Of a stretch of DNA of 64,000 nucleotides, positions 18,759 to 27,603 are shown one piece after another. The notes beneath the pieces are model-generated. The model made no database searches. It worked only from the letters and a program-made list of their open reading frames with translations, and was not told the DNA's origin. The DNA is from UBA7803 sp041686955 (GTDB taxonomy: Bacteria; Pseudomonadota; Gammaproteobacteria; Pseudomonadales; Azotimanducaceae), in NCBI GenBank assembly GCA_041686955.1, contig JAWLCV010000008.1, forward strand, positions 1-64,000, in the 5' to 3' direction. The position numbers and the translations under genes were made by a program. The stretch's first letter is position 1, and every line of letters begins with the position of its first letter.

Positions 18759-19892
18759 ATGAGCGAACCGCAAGTCCGCCTGGTGGACCTGACGGACCGG
18801 CCCCTGGTCGGCGCGCCACCGCAGCGGTGCAAGCCCGCGCAGGACTGGCCGCCGGTCATCATCAGCGGCGAGACCATCGACCGCGAGATCGAGCGGCTGG
18901 CGGATCTGCCGCGCCCGGCCAACGGGCGGCGCAGGGTCATGTTCGTTCATCCCGCCGCGCCGGACCCGGGACGCGGCCTGACTCCCGGGGTGCAGGTGAC
19001 CCTGGACGTGCTGCTGCCGGGCGAGGAGACGGTGCCGCTCAGGCACAACGCCACGGAGGTCAACTTCTGCATTCGCGGCGGCGGCGTGGCGGTGGTGGGA
19101 GACGGCGCGCGCGCGCGCAGCATCGAGTACCGGCGTTACGACGCCTGGAACCATCCGTCCTACTGCATCGTGCGTCATCGCAATCCGACCCGGGAGCTGC
19201 AGGCGCGGCTGACGTACTCCAACGCGGCGCTGCTGGAAATGATGCGGGTGTTCCTGCTCGAGGAGGACCCGCGGGTCGAGCTGGAGCCGGAGCTCGAGCC
19301 GGAGACCGGGCCGGAAGCCGGGGCAGGACGCCCGGGCCTGGAGACGTTCACCATCGGCGAGGACGGTGCGGCGCTCATGCCTTACGAGACCCTGATCAAT
19401 CCGCCGTCGGTGCCGTCCCGGGCACTGCATTGGCCGTGGGCGGAGGTGAAGCGCAACCTCGACAGGCTGGAGGCGCTCGGCAGCGACTACGTGGGCCGGC
19501 GTCTGTACCTGTTGTTCAACCCGCGCACCGAGCGGTTCAACGGCACCACGCCCAACTTCTTCGCCACCATCACGATCCGGCCCGGCGGCATAGTCGACCG
19601 GCCCCATCGGCACGTCTCGTCGGCCATCAACTACTACTTCCGCGGCTCGGGCTACAGCCGGGTGGAAGGCAAGCGCTACGAGTGGAAGGCGGGGGATCTC
19701 ATGGTTTCGGCGCCGGGCTGGGCGGTGCACAACCACGCGTCCTACGAGGGTGAGCCGGTGTACGAGCTGACCATCCAGGATCAGCCGCTGAACATCTACA
19801 TGGAGTCCCTGGTGTGGCAGGAGGATCTGGCCAGGCCGCCGCGAATCCTGGGCAGTCACGAAGGTTTCTCCACCAACCGTCATAGGGTGTAG
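18759..19892 (+). CDS. Bicupin ring-cleavage dioxygenase, gentisate 1,2-dioxygenase-like
   Basis: 377 residues with two cupin domains. The second has a full metal-site pattern: H283 and H285 (RPHRH) and H324 (WAVHNH). The first has RHNATEV with only part of the pattern. The layout matches gentisate/1-hydroxy-2-naphthoate/salicylate 1,2-dioxygenases, which open rings beside a carboxylate using Fe(II) and O2. A linker rich in Glu-Pro (residues about 170-190) separates the domains. RBS GAGGAG precedes ATG 18759. Exact substrate not deducible. Confidence 0.8.
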   Translation: MSEPQVRLVDLTDRPLVGAPPQRCKPAQDWPPVIISGETIDREIERLADLPRPANGRRRVMFVHPAAPDPGRGLTPGVQVTLDVLLPGEETVPLRHNATEVNFCIRGGGVAVVGDGARARSIEYRRYDAWNHPSYCIVRHRNPTRELQARLTYSNAALLEMMRVFLLEEDPRVELEPELEPETGPEAGAGRPGLETFTIGEDGAALMPYETLINPPSVPSRALHWPWAEVKRNLDRLEALGSDYVGRRLYLLFNPRTERFNGTTPNFFATITIRPGGIVDRPHRHVSSAINYYFRGSGYSRVEGKRYEWKAGDLMVSAPGWAVHNHASYEGEPVYELTIQDQPLNIYMESLVWQEDLARPPRILGSHEGFSTNRHRV

Positions 19893-19901
19893 GGAGACGC
19901 C

Positions 19902-20522
19902 GTGTTCTTCGATCCCCGGGTCGACCCGCGTCCGGCGCCGCTCGCGCACAACCCGCTGAACGCGCTGGTGGCGCCACGGCCCATCGGCTGGATCGGCACC
20001 GTGTCCGCGAGCGGCGCCGAGAACCTGGCGCCGTTCTCCTACTTCAATGTCTTCTCATCCGACCCGCCCGTGGTAGCCTTCGCGCCCAATGCCCGGCAGG
20101 ACGGCGCGGGCGCCAAGGACACCCTGGTCAACGTCCGCGAGGTCCCGGAGTTCACCGCCAGCGTGGTCTCCCTGGATCTCGCCCATGCCATGAACGAGAC
20201 GGCCCGGGTGCTCCCCGCCGGGGAAAGCGAGTTCGTTCGCGCCGGTCTCACCAGCGCGGCCTCGCGGATGGTCCGGGCGCCGCACGTGGGGGAAGCACGT
20301 GCCGTGCTGGAGTGCCGGGTGGCGCAGATCGTTCCCTTGCCGTTCCGGCCCGGCGGCCGGCCCAGTCATCTGGTGATCGGCGAGGTGGTGGGTATCCACA
20401 TCGACGACGAGCTCGTCAGGGATGGTCGGGTGGACACCCTGGCCCTGGCCCAGGTGGCCCGCCTCGGCTACTTCGACTACACGAGCGTGACTTCGCTGTT
20501 CGAGCTTCCCCGGCCGGACTAG
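19902..20522 (+). CDS. Flavin reductase-like FMN-binding protein
   Basis: 206 residues starting at GTG 19902, nine bases after the bicupin stop. The N-terminal half has the flavin-reductase-like signature A-P-R-P-I-G-W-I-G-T-V-S...N-L-A-P-F-S-Y-F. Related proteins reduce FMN/FAD with NAD(P)H for a partner monooxygenase, but no two-component monooxygenase is nearby. Some members act alone on the catabolic intermediate. Probably co-transcribed with the bicupin and MarR genes. Confidence 0.82.
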   Translation: MFFDPRVDPRPAPLAHNPLNALVAPRPIGWIGTVSASGAENLAPFSYFNVFSSDPPVVAFAPNARQDGAGAKDTLVNVREVPEFTASVVSLDLAHAMNETARVLPAGESEFVRAGLTSAASRMVRAPHVGEARAVLECRVAQIVPLPFRPGGRPSHLVIGEVVGIHIDDELVRDGRVDTLALAQVARLGYFDYTSVTSLFELPRPD

Positions 20523-20546
20523 CAACGTGACGACCTAGAGGATGGG

Positions 20547-21056
20547 ATGAGAAAGACGAGGGCGGACGACACCGCCGATCTGGACCGCTTCGGCGATCCG
20601 TTGCAGAGCTTCGGCCACCTGGCCCGGCTCACCTTCCGCGCCTTCGCGCGCACCCTCGAGCAGCGCATTCTTCCCCAGGGCATCACCATCGGCCAGTGGC
20701 GGTTCCTGCGTGAGCTGTGGCGCGAGGACGGCATCACCCAACGGGAGTTGAGCGAGCGCCTCAGCATGCGCGAGCCGAGCACGGTCGGCGCGGTCCGATC
20801 GCTGGAAGCCGCGGGTCTGGTGCGCCGGGTGCGCGATCGGGAAGACCGACGCAAGATCCGCATCCACCTGACGCCTCGGGCGAAACGCCTGCGGGTGCCG
20901 CTGTTGCGCCACGTGCGCGACGTGAACGTAGTGGCGACGGCGGGCATCCCGGCCCAGGATCTGGAGACGACCCGCCGGGTGCTGCTGCAGCTCATGGACA
21001 ACCTGGCGGCGGCTCAGCCCGGCCAGGCGCCCCTGTCGGAAGTGGAGGAGGTGTGA
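20547..21056 (+). CDS. MarR-family transcriptional regulator
   Basis: 169 residues with a winged helix-turn-helix (residues about 50-110) containing the family pattern ITQRELSERLSMREPSTVGAVRSLEAAGLVRR and the wing DREDRRKIRIHLT. Such proteins repress aromatic catabolism genes until a ligand binds. The palindrome at 18681-18702 is the likely operator. It ends the bicupin-flavin reductase-MarR operon. Confidence 0.9.
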   Translation: MRKTRADDTADLDRFGDPLQSFGHLARLTFRAFARTLEQRILPQGITIGQWRFLRELWREDGITQRELSERLSMREPSTVGAVRSLEAAGLVRRVRDREDRRKIRIHLTPRAKRLRVPLLRHVRDVNVVATAGIPAQDLETTRRVLLQLMDNLAAAQPGQAPLSEVEEV

Positions 21057-21100
21057 GCGCGGGACCGGGGGCGGAGGCCGGGTCAGGGGAAACGCCTGGC

Positions 21101-21919
21101 TCACACGAATCGGCAGGTGACCTGGCCGTGGCGTCCGTAGTCGGCGACGAACTCGTCTCCGGGACGCACTTCCACCGGCCGGGTGAAGGAGCCGGTGAGA
21201 ATGAGCTGATCCGGCTCGAGCGGGATGCCGTGGGCGGCGAAGCGGCGTGCCAGCCAGATGGCGCCGTTTGCGGGGTGGTCCAGCACGCCCGCACCCAGGC
21301 CGGTTTCTTCCACCAGCCCATTGCGGCGCAGAATGGCCCCGCACCACCGCAGATCCACGTCGTCGGGGCCGAGGGGTTGGCCCAGCACCACGGCGGCGCT
21401 GGCGGCGTTGTCCGCCACCGTGTCCAAGAGCCCCCGCGGGCGCCCCGTCTCCGGGTCTGTCCGGTGACTGCGGGCGGCGATGATCTCCAGCGCCGGGACC
21501 ACGTGGCGCGTGGCGGCGAGGATAGCGTCGATGCTCGTGTCGTCGCCGCTGACCCGGCGGTCGAGGACCAGGGCCAGTTCCACCTCGATTCGGGGGTCGG
21601 TGAAGCGTGCCGCCTCGAGAGTGGCCCCGTTCTCGAAGATCATGTCGTCCAGCAGGGTGCCGTAGTCCGGCTCGTCGATGTGCATGGCCCGTTGCATGGC
21701 GCGGGACGTGAGCCCGATCTTGCGGCCGACGATGTGCCGGCCCGTGGCGAGCTTCTTTTCGATCACCGCGTTCTGTACCCGATAGGCGTCCGCCAGGGTC
21801 ATCGCGGGAAAGAGGGCGGACGTCGGCCGCACCTGGGTGCGTTCGCGTTCCGCCCGCCACAAAGCCTCCGCGGCCTGGTCGATCTGCGCTGCGCTGAGCG
21901 CCGGCGTGGGGTTCATCAT
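21101..21919 (-). CDS. hpaH: 2-oxo-hepta-4-ene-1,7-dioate hydratase (HpaH-like)
   Basis: 272 residues of the fumarylacetoacetase superfamily. It shares with HpaH the segments GRKIGLTSRAMQ, DYGTLLDDM, PRIEVELAL, HPANGAIWLA and the C-terminal TGSFTRPVEV...G...CRFV. HpaH hydrates the dienoate in homoprotocatechuate meta-cleavage; related enzymes act on 2-hydroxypenta-2,4-dienoate. Acidic metal ligands are in RIEVELAL. Start ATG 21919 (or 21916) follows GGAGG. It is divergent from the NTF2-like gene and convergent with marR. Confidence 0.85.
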   Translation of the reverse strand: MMNPTPALSAAQIDQAAEALWRAERERTQVRPTSALFPAMTLADAYRVQNAVIEKKLATGRHIVGRKIGLTSRAMQRAMHIDEPDYGTLLDDMIFENGATLEAARFTDPRIEVELALVLDRRVSGDDTSIDAILAATRHVVPALEIIAARSHRTDPETGRPRGLLDTVADNAASAAVVLGQPLGPDDVDLRWCGAILRRNGLVEETGLGAGVLDHPANGAIWLARRFAAHGIPLEPDQLILTGSFTRPVEVRPGDEFVADYGRHGQVTCRFV

Positions 21920-21993
21920 TGCCCTCCGGGTGTGCCGTCGAGTGTGCCCGCTTCTACGGGCATTGCCTACATTCGTTCGAGGGAAGACCCAAC

Positions 21994-22392
21994 ATGACCA
22001 CAGATGCCATGCAGACCGCCGCGGCATTGTTCGACGCCATCGAGGGCAAGGATCCTGACGCCGTGGCGGCCCTGTACGCCGACGACGTCCAGGTCTGGCA
22101 CAACTTCTCCAACGCCTGCCAGGACAAGTCGACCAACCTGGGTGTGCTCACGGGCCTGTGCCAGAGCGTTCCGCGCATTCACTACGACGTGATCGAGCGG
22201 CGTCTGCTCGATGACGACCGGGTGATGCAGCGGCACGTGCTGCGGGCCGTGCTCGACTCCGGCGAGGAGATACTCATCCCCGCGTGCATCTTCATCGGCG
22301 TCCGCGACGGGCAGATCGTGCGCATCGACGAGTACCTGGATACCGGTCAGGCGAATCGCTTGAGGGCTGCCACGGGCCGCGCGCGGCTATAG
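21994..22392 (+). CDS. NTF2/SnoaL-like small protein
   Basis: 132 residues. N-terminal helix AAALFDAIEGKDPDAVAALYADDVQVWHNF and the later strands fit the NTF2-like cone fold, often an isomerase, dehydratase or binding protein for small hydrophobic molecules. Residues W and H of VWHNF line the pocket in relatives. It overlaps the convergent hydrolase by 6 bases. Its place inside the catabolic island suggests it handles a pathway intermediate; no reaction can be named. Confidence 0.75.
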   Translation: MTTDAMQTAAALFDAIEGKDPDAVAALYADDVQVWHNFSNACQDKSTNLGVLTGLCQSVPRIHYDVIERRLLDDDRVMQRHVLRAVLDSGEEILIPACIFIGVRDGQIVRIDEYLDTGQANRLRAATGRARL

Positions 22393-23505
22393 CCGCGCGG
22401 CGAGCCAGGCATGGATGCGCTCGGCCACCTCCTCGCGAGCGCCGGCGGGCTCGGTGAGGTAGTGGTCCCCGGCCATGAACTCCAGCGTCTTGTCCTCGGC
22501 GGCGAGAGCCTCGTGAATGGCCCGGGCATCGCTGGGAAACACGCCGGTGTCCGCCATGGACTGGATCACCAGTGAGGGTACCCGAATCCGCGCCAGGTGC
22601 GGCGCACCCCGGCATTGGGACTCCCGCAAGCTCCACATGGAGAGCCACGTGCGGCAGGTGTTGGTGAGGCCGATGCCGCGAGGCGAGTAGTTGGCGGTCT
22701 TCGGGTCGCCGGCGTAGCACTGGCGCGCCGGCCGGTCGGAACGGTCCAGGGACTCGTCCATCAGCCTCGGGTCGGCCCAGGTTCGGTACAGGTTGAAGGC
22801 GCGATCGCCCATGCCGAGCCCCGCCAGGCGATCCAGCTCGGCGATGGCCCAGTCGGTGATGCGGTGGTTGCGCGCCTCCTGGGCAGCGCGGTAGCGGGTG
22901 AGAAACGCCTCGGAGTAGGGCGGTCCGTTGTCCGGATTGAAGATGGAGAGGGACTGGTCCGTGGCCACCGGGTCGCGCTCGTCGGTGACCGCCGCATCCA
23001 TCCACGCGGTGAGCACCTCGGGCCGCCCGGCGTGGGCGTTCAGGGACACGTAGTAGTCGCAGGGCGGCAGGTCCAGCACCGCCTCCGGCAGACTCAGCCC
23101 GCGGGTGGCGGTGATGTTGGGATCGCTGGCCTGAGACTGGTAGGCGCCCATCAGCGAGCCGCCTCCCGAGTTGCCGATGATCACCACCTGTTCCACGCCG
23201 GCCTGTTCCTTCAGCCAGCGCACCCCGGCACCGATGTCGATGAGCGCGTGCTCCAGGATGAAGAACGCCTCGTTGCCGCGAAACCGGGTGTTCCAGCCCA
23301 GATACCCGTAGCCGCGCCGAGCCATGAACTCGGCCGGGTAGTGCTCGCTGAAGTCCACGTTGTAGTGGGTGGCGATGAACGCCACCTTCGGGCGGCGCCC
23401 CTTGGGGCTGTAGTACAGGCCCTGGCACGGCATGAAGCCGGCACCGTTCTGCGCCGACGTGGCCGAGACCAGGGAGACGAATTCCCGTTGGATATCCTGT
23501 GTCAT
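22387..23505 (-). CDS. Alpha/beta hydrolase in catabolic operon
   Basis: 372 residues. Nucleophile elbow GNSGGGS (Ser near residue 119), a late acid and a His in the C-terminal DHYLTEPAG segment complete a hydrolase triad. A long inserted lid (about residues 150-280) lies between core elements. It follows the MetE-like gene by five bases and is the last gene of the minus-strand operon from the VOC gene at 27467. Could hydrolyse a ring-cleavage product or an ester substrate. Confidence 0.8.
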   Translation of the reverse strand: MTQDIQREFVSLVSATSAQNGAGFMPCQGLYYSPKGRRPKVAFIATHYNVDFSEHYPAEFMARRGYGYLGWNTRFRGNEAFFILEHALIDIGAGVRWLKEQAGVEQVVIIGNSGGGSLMGAYQSQASDPNITATRGLSLPEAVLDLPPCDYYVSLNAHAGRPEVLTAWMDAAVTDERDPVATDQSLSIFNPDNGPPYSEAFLTRYRAAQEARNHRITDWAIAELDRLAGLGMGDRAFNLYRTWADPRLMDESLDRSDRPARQCYAGDPKTANYSPRGIGLTNTCRTWLSMWSLRESQCRGAPHLARIRVPSLVIQSMADTGVFPSDARAIHEALAAEDKTLEFMAGDHYLTEPAGAREEVAERIHAWLAARL

Positions 23506-23510
23506 CCGAA

Positions 23511-24545
23511 TTACTCCAGTCCGAGGTGCTGCCGGACGAGGTTGCGCCCGGCCACCAGATTCGTGAGCTTCTGCCGGGCGAGCTCCCGGGACAGATATTT
23601 CATGCCGCAGTCGGGCGCCACCACCAGGCGTTCCGGCGGCACGTGCTCGAGAGCCGCGAGGATGCGCTCCGCCACCATTTCGGGAGACTCCGCGTCCGGA
23701 TCTCTGAGGTCGATCACCCCGACGTGGATGCGCTTGCTGGGCAGGAGTTGCAGATCCTCGAGGTCCAGGCGCGGCTGGGCGCATTCCAGCGAGATCTCGT
23801 CCGCCCGGCAGGCGTCCAGCTCCGCCAGGAAGGCGTAGCGGTTGGGTTTATCCGCCACGTGCCGGCCGTAACCGAAGCAGACGTGCAACGCGGTGGTGCC
23901 CTCCGCCTCGGCCAGTGCCCGATCGATGGCGGCCCGGGCGTAGGCGCGGGCCTGGCCGGGACGGGCCTGCACGTACGGCTCGTCGAGCTGAACGATGTCG
24001 GCGCCTGCGGCGAACAGCGCGGCGATTTCCTGGCGTACCGCAGCAGCGTAAGCTTCCGCCAGGGCCTCCTCGTCGCGGTAGTAGTCGTCCTGGGCCTGCT
24101 GGGTCAGGGTGAACGGTCCCGGCACGGTCACCTTCACAGGTTTGTCCGTGTGGCGCTTCAGCAGGGTGACGTAGTCGGCTTCGGCGCTGTGCCGCCAGGC
24201 GATGGGGCCGACGATGCGCGGCACCGGCACGAGCTTCCCCGTTCGATCCACGGCTTCGCCCGGGCGCTCCAGGTCCACGCCCTCCAGCGCCGTGGCGAAA
24301 CGGTTGGAATAGCTTTCCCGCCGGATCTCGCCGTCGGTGACGAAGTCCACGCCGGCCGCGAGCTGCTCGTCCACGGCCTCCAGGGTGGCGCGGCGCTGGG
24401 CCTCGGCGAGTCGATCCGGCGCGACCCGCCACAGATCCCGGGCCCGGATCCTGGGCGGCAGCCGGGCGCCGAGCAGGTCGCGATTAACGAGCCAGTCGGG
24501 CTGGGCGTAGCTGCCGACCAGCCCGGCTGGCAGGACGTCAACCAC
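23511..24545 (-). CDS. MetE-family zinc alkyl/methyltransferase
   Basis: 344 residues, equal to only the catalytic C-terminal barrel of cobalamin-independent methionine synthase. Zinc ligands by family pattern: H221 and C223 (LHVC), E254 (LEC) and C313 (PDCGMK). The N-terminal GSY and the D-G-E of TDGEIRRES are also family-typical. Relatives include methionine synthases, core-MetE proteins using methylcobalamin, and epoxyalkane:coenzyme M transferase. Position between a TonB receptor and a hydrolase argues for a catabolic alkyl transfer (demethylation or thiol addition to an epoxide) instead of methionine synthesis. Confidence 0.8.
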   Translation of the reverse strand: MVDVLPAGLVGSYAQPDWLVNRDLLGARLPPRIRARDLWRVAPDRLAEAQRRATLEAVDEQLAAGVDFVTDGEIRRESYSNRFATALEGVDLERPGEAVDRTGKLVPVPRIVGPIAWRHSAEADYVTLLKRHTDKPVKVTVPGPFTLTQQAQDDYYRDEEALAEAYAAAVRQEIAALFAAGADIVQLDEPYVQARPGQARAYARAAIDRALAEAEGTTALHVCFGYGRHVADKPNRYAFLAELDACRADEISLECAQPRLDLEDLQLLPSKRIHVGVIDLRDPDAESPEMVAERILAALEHVPPERLVVAPDCGMKYLSRELARQKLTNLVAGRNLVRQHLGLE

Positions 24546-24548
24546 CGG

Positions 24549-26840
24549 TCACCGCTGGTAGGCGAGGGTGAGGCCGTAAGTTCTCGGCCAGCCGTAGAAG
24601 TGCTGGTTGAAGAACTGGGCCGTCTGCGTGAGCCCGGCGGTGTAGGTCTTGTCGCTGCAGTTCTTGCACCAGGCCTGCACCCGCCAGCGCTCGTCGGCGC
24701 TGCGCCAGCCGCCGCTGGCTTCCCACAGCCAGAAGCCGCCGGTCCGCGCCGCGGGGTGATTGAGCACCCCGTCGGTGAAGTACTTGCTCTCGTAGTTGCC
24801 CGCGCCGCGGACGAAGAAGTTGCCGATGGCGGTGGGCAACTCGTAATCGGCGGCGATGTAGTAGCTCTCCTCGGGCGAGCGCGACAGCTCCAGGGAGGTG
24901 TGGTCGGTGTCTATCAGGTAGGTGCCGTTGCCGAGGTCCACCACCCGGCCGCCGCAATCGGACTGCGCCAGGGGGCCGGGGCCGTCCAGATCGGCGCAGA
25001 ACTCGTCGTACTCCGCGTCCAGCAGACCCACGTTGGCCGTCAGGGTCAGGTTGTCCATGGGCAGCGCGGTGATCTCGAGCTCGATGCCCCGGTTGGTGGC
25101 TTCGCCGATATTCTGCGCCGCCGTCTCCTGGCCGGTGGGGTTGTTGGGAGCGGGGATGAACACGCCGAACTGCAGGTCCGCGAACTCGGTGTAGAAGGCG
25201 GTGGCGTTGATGCGCAGGCGCTGATCCAGCCAGTCGCTCTTGATGCCGATCTCGTAGGACTTCGATGTCTCGTCGTCGGTGGGGCCGGCGGTGAGGCTCG
25301 ATCCGGCCCGGGCGCCGAACTCGCCGGCCTTGAAGCCTTCCGCGTAGCTCGCGAACACCATCGCCCGGTCGTTGATGTGGTAGTCGAGGCCCAGCCGGAA
25401 CGAGGTGTTGTCGCTGTCCAGCTCACCCACCACCGTCATGGGGGTGCGGGACATCTCCGAGATGCTCGGCAGCGAGTCGGGGTCCAGCTTGTCGATCTGC
25501 GTGCCGAACAGGGTGCCGGGATTGCGCTCGAAATCCTTCTGCTCCTCGGTGTAGCGCACGCCGAAGGTCAGGTTGAGGTCCGGCGTGAGGGCATAGATGG
25601 CCTGGCCGAAGACCGCCCGGCTGTCACCGTCCTGATGCGCGTAGTCGGCGGACGACGGGTTGCCCAGGGTGGGGAAAGACTGCACCAGCTCGTGCTCCTG
25701 CTCGAAGTAGAAGAGCCCGAGCACCAGATCCAGGTTGCCCAGCATGCCGTCGCGGCCCGCGAAGTTCGACTGCAGGCGCAGCTCCTGGCTGAACTGGTCG
25801 TGCACCTGATCGCGGAACGTGGGGAAGAAGGGCACTTCGGTCTGGTCGAAATCGCTGGCGATGAAGCCGTCGGTCTCGATCCAGCCGGTGACGGACGTGA
25901 GGGTGAACTCACCGAGCTCCCAGTCGACGATGCCGGTGAGGCTGTTCTGGTCGGTGTTGTGGAAGTCCAGGGCGTCCCGGCCCACGGTGAAGGCGCCGTC
26001 GTCCGGTTCCTGGAACCCGAATATCAGGCGAATGAGCTGACCGGGATCGGAGCGCTCATCGCCGCCGGGAGCATCGCTGCGCTCCTCGAGCCACGAGCCG
26101 ATGAGTGTCGCTTCGATGCGGTCCGTCGGGGTCCACACCAGCGTGGCGCGCACCGTGTCCACGTCCTCGCCGTTCAGATGCTCGCCGTCGACCCGATTCT
26201 TGAAGTGGCCGTCGTAGTTCTGCAGCATGGCCGACACCCGCATGGCGAGCTTGTCCTGCACGATGGGGAACTGCACCGCGCCGCGAACGTCCCTGCGGCC
26301 GTGGTTTCCCGCCGTGACCTCGCCCTTGTAGTCGAAGGTGCCGTCGGGGCGGATCGTGGTGAGGGCGATACCGCCGGCCAGGGAGTTCTTGCCGAAGGTC
26401 GTGCCCTGAGGGCCGCGCAGCATCTGCACGGTGTCCACGTCGAAGAAGTCGAGCAGCGTGGCGATGGGGCGGGAGATGAACACCCCGTTGATGGAGACGC
26501 CGGTGCGCATCTCGTTGGTGGATTCGATGTCCTGACCGCCCATGCCGCGCACGTGGATGGCGGCGGAGTTGGGGAAGGTCACCACCGGCTGAATGTGCAC
26601 GTTGGGGGTGGCGGGGCCCACGTCCCGGAGGTCCTGGGCCGTGATCTTTTCGAGGATGGTCTGGTTGTAGGCGGTGACGGCCGCCGGCACGTCCTGCACG
26701 CTTTCCTCGCGGTAGCGGGCGGTGACTACCACCTCCTCGATGAGCTGTTGCTGGGCCTCGCCGGCGAACGCCCCCTGCGGCACGGCCACGGCGGCCAGCA
26801 GGCTGGCGGCGGACACCGCCATCTCGGTAGCTTTCATCAC
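24549..26840 (-). CDS. TonB-dependent outer-membrane receptor of the catabolic operon
   Basis: 763 residues. Signal peptide (about 1-26), TonB box region EEVVVTARYREESVQDVPAAV, plug domain with the LRGPQGTTFGKNSLAGG motif, and a 22-strand barrel ending in an aromatic-rich strand (YGLTLAYQR). ATG 26837 is an alternative start. The family imports large or scarce ligands; receptors of this sphingomonad-like type are common beside aromatic or lignin-fragment catabolic genes. It lies 3 bases before the MetE-like gene, implying import of the compound that operon degrades. Confidence 0.93.
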   Translation of the reverse strand: MMKATEMAVSAASLLAAVAVPQGAFAGEAQQQLIEEVVVTARYREESVQDVPAAVTAYNQTILEKITAQDLRDVGPATPNVHIQPVVTFPNSAAIHVRGMGGQDIESTNEMRTGVSINGVFISRPIATLLDFFDVDTVQMLRGPQGTTFGKNSLAGGIALTTIRPDGTFDYKGEVTAGNHGRRDVRGAVQFPIVQDKLAMRVSAMLQNYDGHFKNRVDGEHLNGEDVDTVRATLVWTPTDRIEATLIGSWLEERSDAPGGDERSDPGQLIRLIFGFQEPDDGAFTVGRDALDFHNTDQNSLTGIVDWELGEFTLTSVTGWIETDGFIASDFDQTEVPFFPTFRDQVHDQFSQELRLQSNFAGRDGMLGNLDLVLGLFYFEQEHELVQSFPTLGNPSSADYAHQDGDSRAVFGQAIYALTPDLNLTFGVRYTEEQKDFERNPGTLFGTQIDKLDPDSLPSISEMSRTPMTVVGELDSDNTSFRLGLDYHINDRAMVFASYAEGFKAGEFGARAGSSLTAGPTDDETSKSYEIGIKSDWLDQRLRINATAFYTEFADLQFGVFIPAPNNPTGQETAAQNIGEATNRGIELEITALPMDNLTLTANVGLLDAEYDEFCADLDGPGPLAQSDCGGRVVDLGNGTYLIDTDHTSLELSRSPEESYYIAADYELPTAIGNFFVRGAGNYESKYFTDGVLNHPAARTGGFWLWEASGGWRSADERWRVQAWCKNCSDKTYTAGLTQTAQFFNQHFYGWPRTYGLTLAYQR

Positions 26841-26869
26841 TCTCCCCTCGATTTACGGTTGCTCGGATT

Positions 26870-26893
26870 CGGCGCGGCGCGCGGACCGCGCCG
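26870..26893 (-). promoter_or_regulatory. Intercistronic GC hairpin between VOC and TonB genes
   Basis: CGGCGCGG and CCGCGCCG form perfect 8-base arms with an 8-base loop, between the VOC stop (26904) and the receptor start (26840). There is no U-run. It may be a processing or attenuation element in the operon mRNA. Confidence 0.4.
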
Positions 26894-26903
26894 CTTTGGT
26901 GTT

Positions 26904-27467
26904 TCACGACGCGCCGGCGGTCTCTTCGACGCTCATGGGCTCGCAGTTGACGTCGCGCTCGTCGAGTTCGCGGGTCCAGGCGGCGAACTCCAGGAGGATC
27001 CCGTCCGGGTCCTTGAAGTAGATGGAGCGCACGAAGGTGGTCGGAGTGAGCTCCGGGCTCGCCTGGGTCTCCGAGTCGTCGTGATTGACCACCGGCGTGC
27101 AGTCGATGCCGGCGTCCTGGAGCTTCTTCTGGTATTCATCCACCTTGTCGGCCGGAATGTTGAACGCCACGTGGTTCATGCTGGCGTGAGCCGAGGTGAT
27201 CGAGCCGCGGCCCACCAGATCCTGCGCGTGGGTCACGCCGGGCACCGACTCCGGGGCGTCGGGAAACCAGAAGAACGCGAGCTGATCGCCGTTGCCGATG
27301 TCGAAGAAGAAGTGCTGGCCCATGCCCCCCGGCAGGTTGATGGTCTTGGTCAGCGGCATGCCGAGCACGCCCGAGTAGAAGTCCACTGTCTTCTTCATGT
27401 CCCGGCATACCAGTGCGAGATGGTTGATGCCCCGGATGTCGAACTTTTCGTTGCTTCGGCTCGTCAT
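26904..27467 (-). CDS. VOC-superfamily protein (glyoxalase/extradiol dioxygenase-like)
   Basis: 187 residues with paired beta-alpha-beta-beta-beta modules. Candidate metal ligands: His in the N-terminal GINHLALVCRD, His in the central MNHVAFN, and Glu in the C-terminal DPDGILLEF. This His-His-Glu set is that of one-domain extradiol dioxygenases and of other VOC metalloenzymes, so either ring cleavage or a lyase/isomerase role is possible. First gene of the minus-strand operon; the divergent promoter region holds a palindrome. Confidence 0.82.
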   Translation of the reverse strand: MTSRSNEKFDIRGINHLALVCRDMKKTVDFYSGVLGMPLTKTINLPGGMGQHFFFDIGNGDQLAFFWFPDAPESVPGVTHAQDLVGRGSITSAHASMNHVAFNIPADKVDEYQKKLQDAGIDCTPVVNHDDSETQASPELTPTTFVRSIYFKDPDGILLEFAAWTRELDERDVNCEPMSVEETAGAS

Positions 27468-27534
27468 GGCTTCGGCCCTCAGTACTTAGTTTCCTTAGCT
27501 TTAGCTCCCCGACTATCTTCGACGGGGGCCACCG

Positions 27535-27550
27535 TGTCAATACGTTGACA
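27535..27550. promoter_or_regulatory. Palindrome with embedded -35 in divergent promoter
   Basis: TGTCAA and TTGACA are perfect 6-base arms around TACG, between the VOC (27467, minus) and carboxymuconolactone decarboxylase-like (27604, plus) genes. TTGACA is also a perfect sigma-70 -35, so a bound regulator would block the plus-strand promoter. Confidence 0.5.
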
Positions 27551-27603
27551 AAAGAATCGGGCAGCGGGAATAGTGGCCCACCGGAGAGGCACAGGAGGAA
27601 GCC

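Noticed and set aside
23499..27548. A 1349-codon open frame on the plus strand
   Set aside because: Antisense to four well-supported genes (hydrolase to VOC). Composition is Gly/Val/Glu/His-rich without any domain; a codon-bias shadow.
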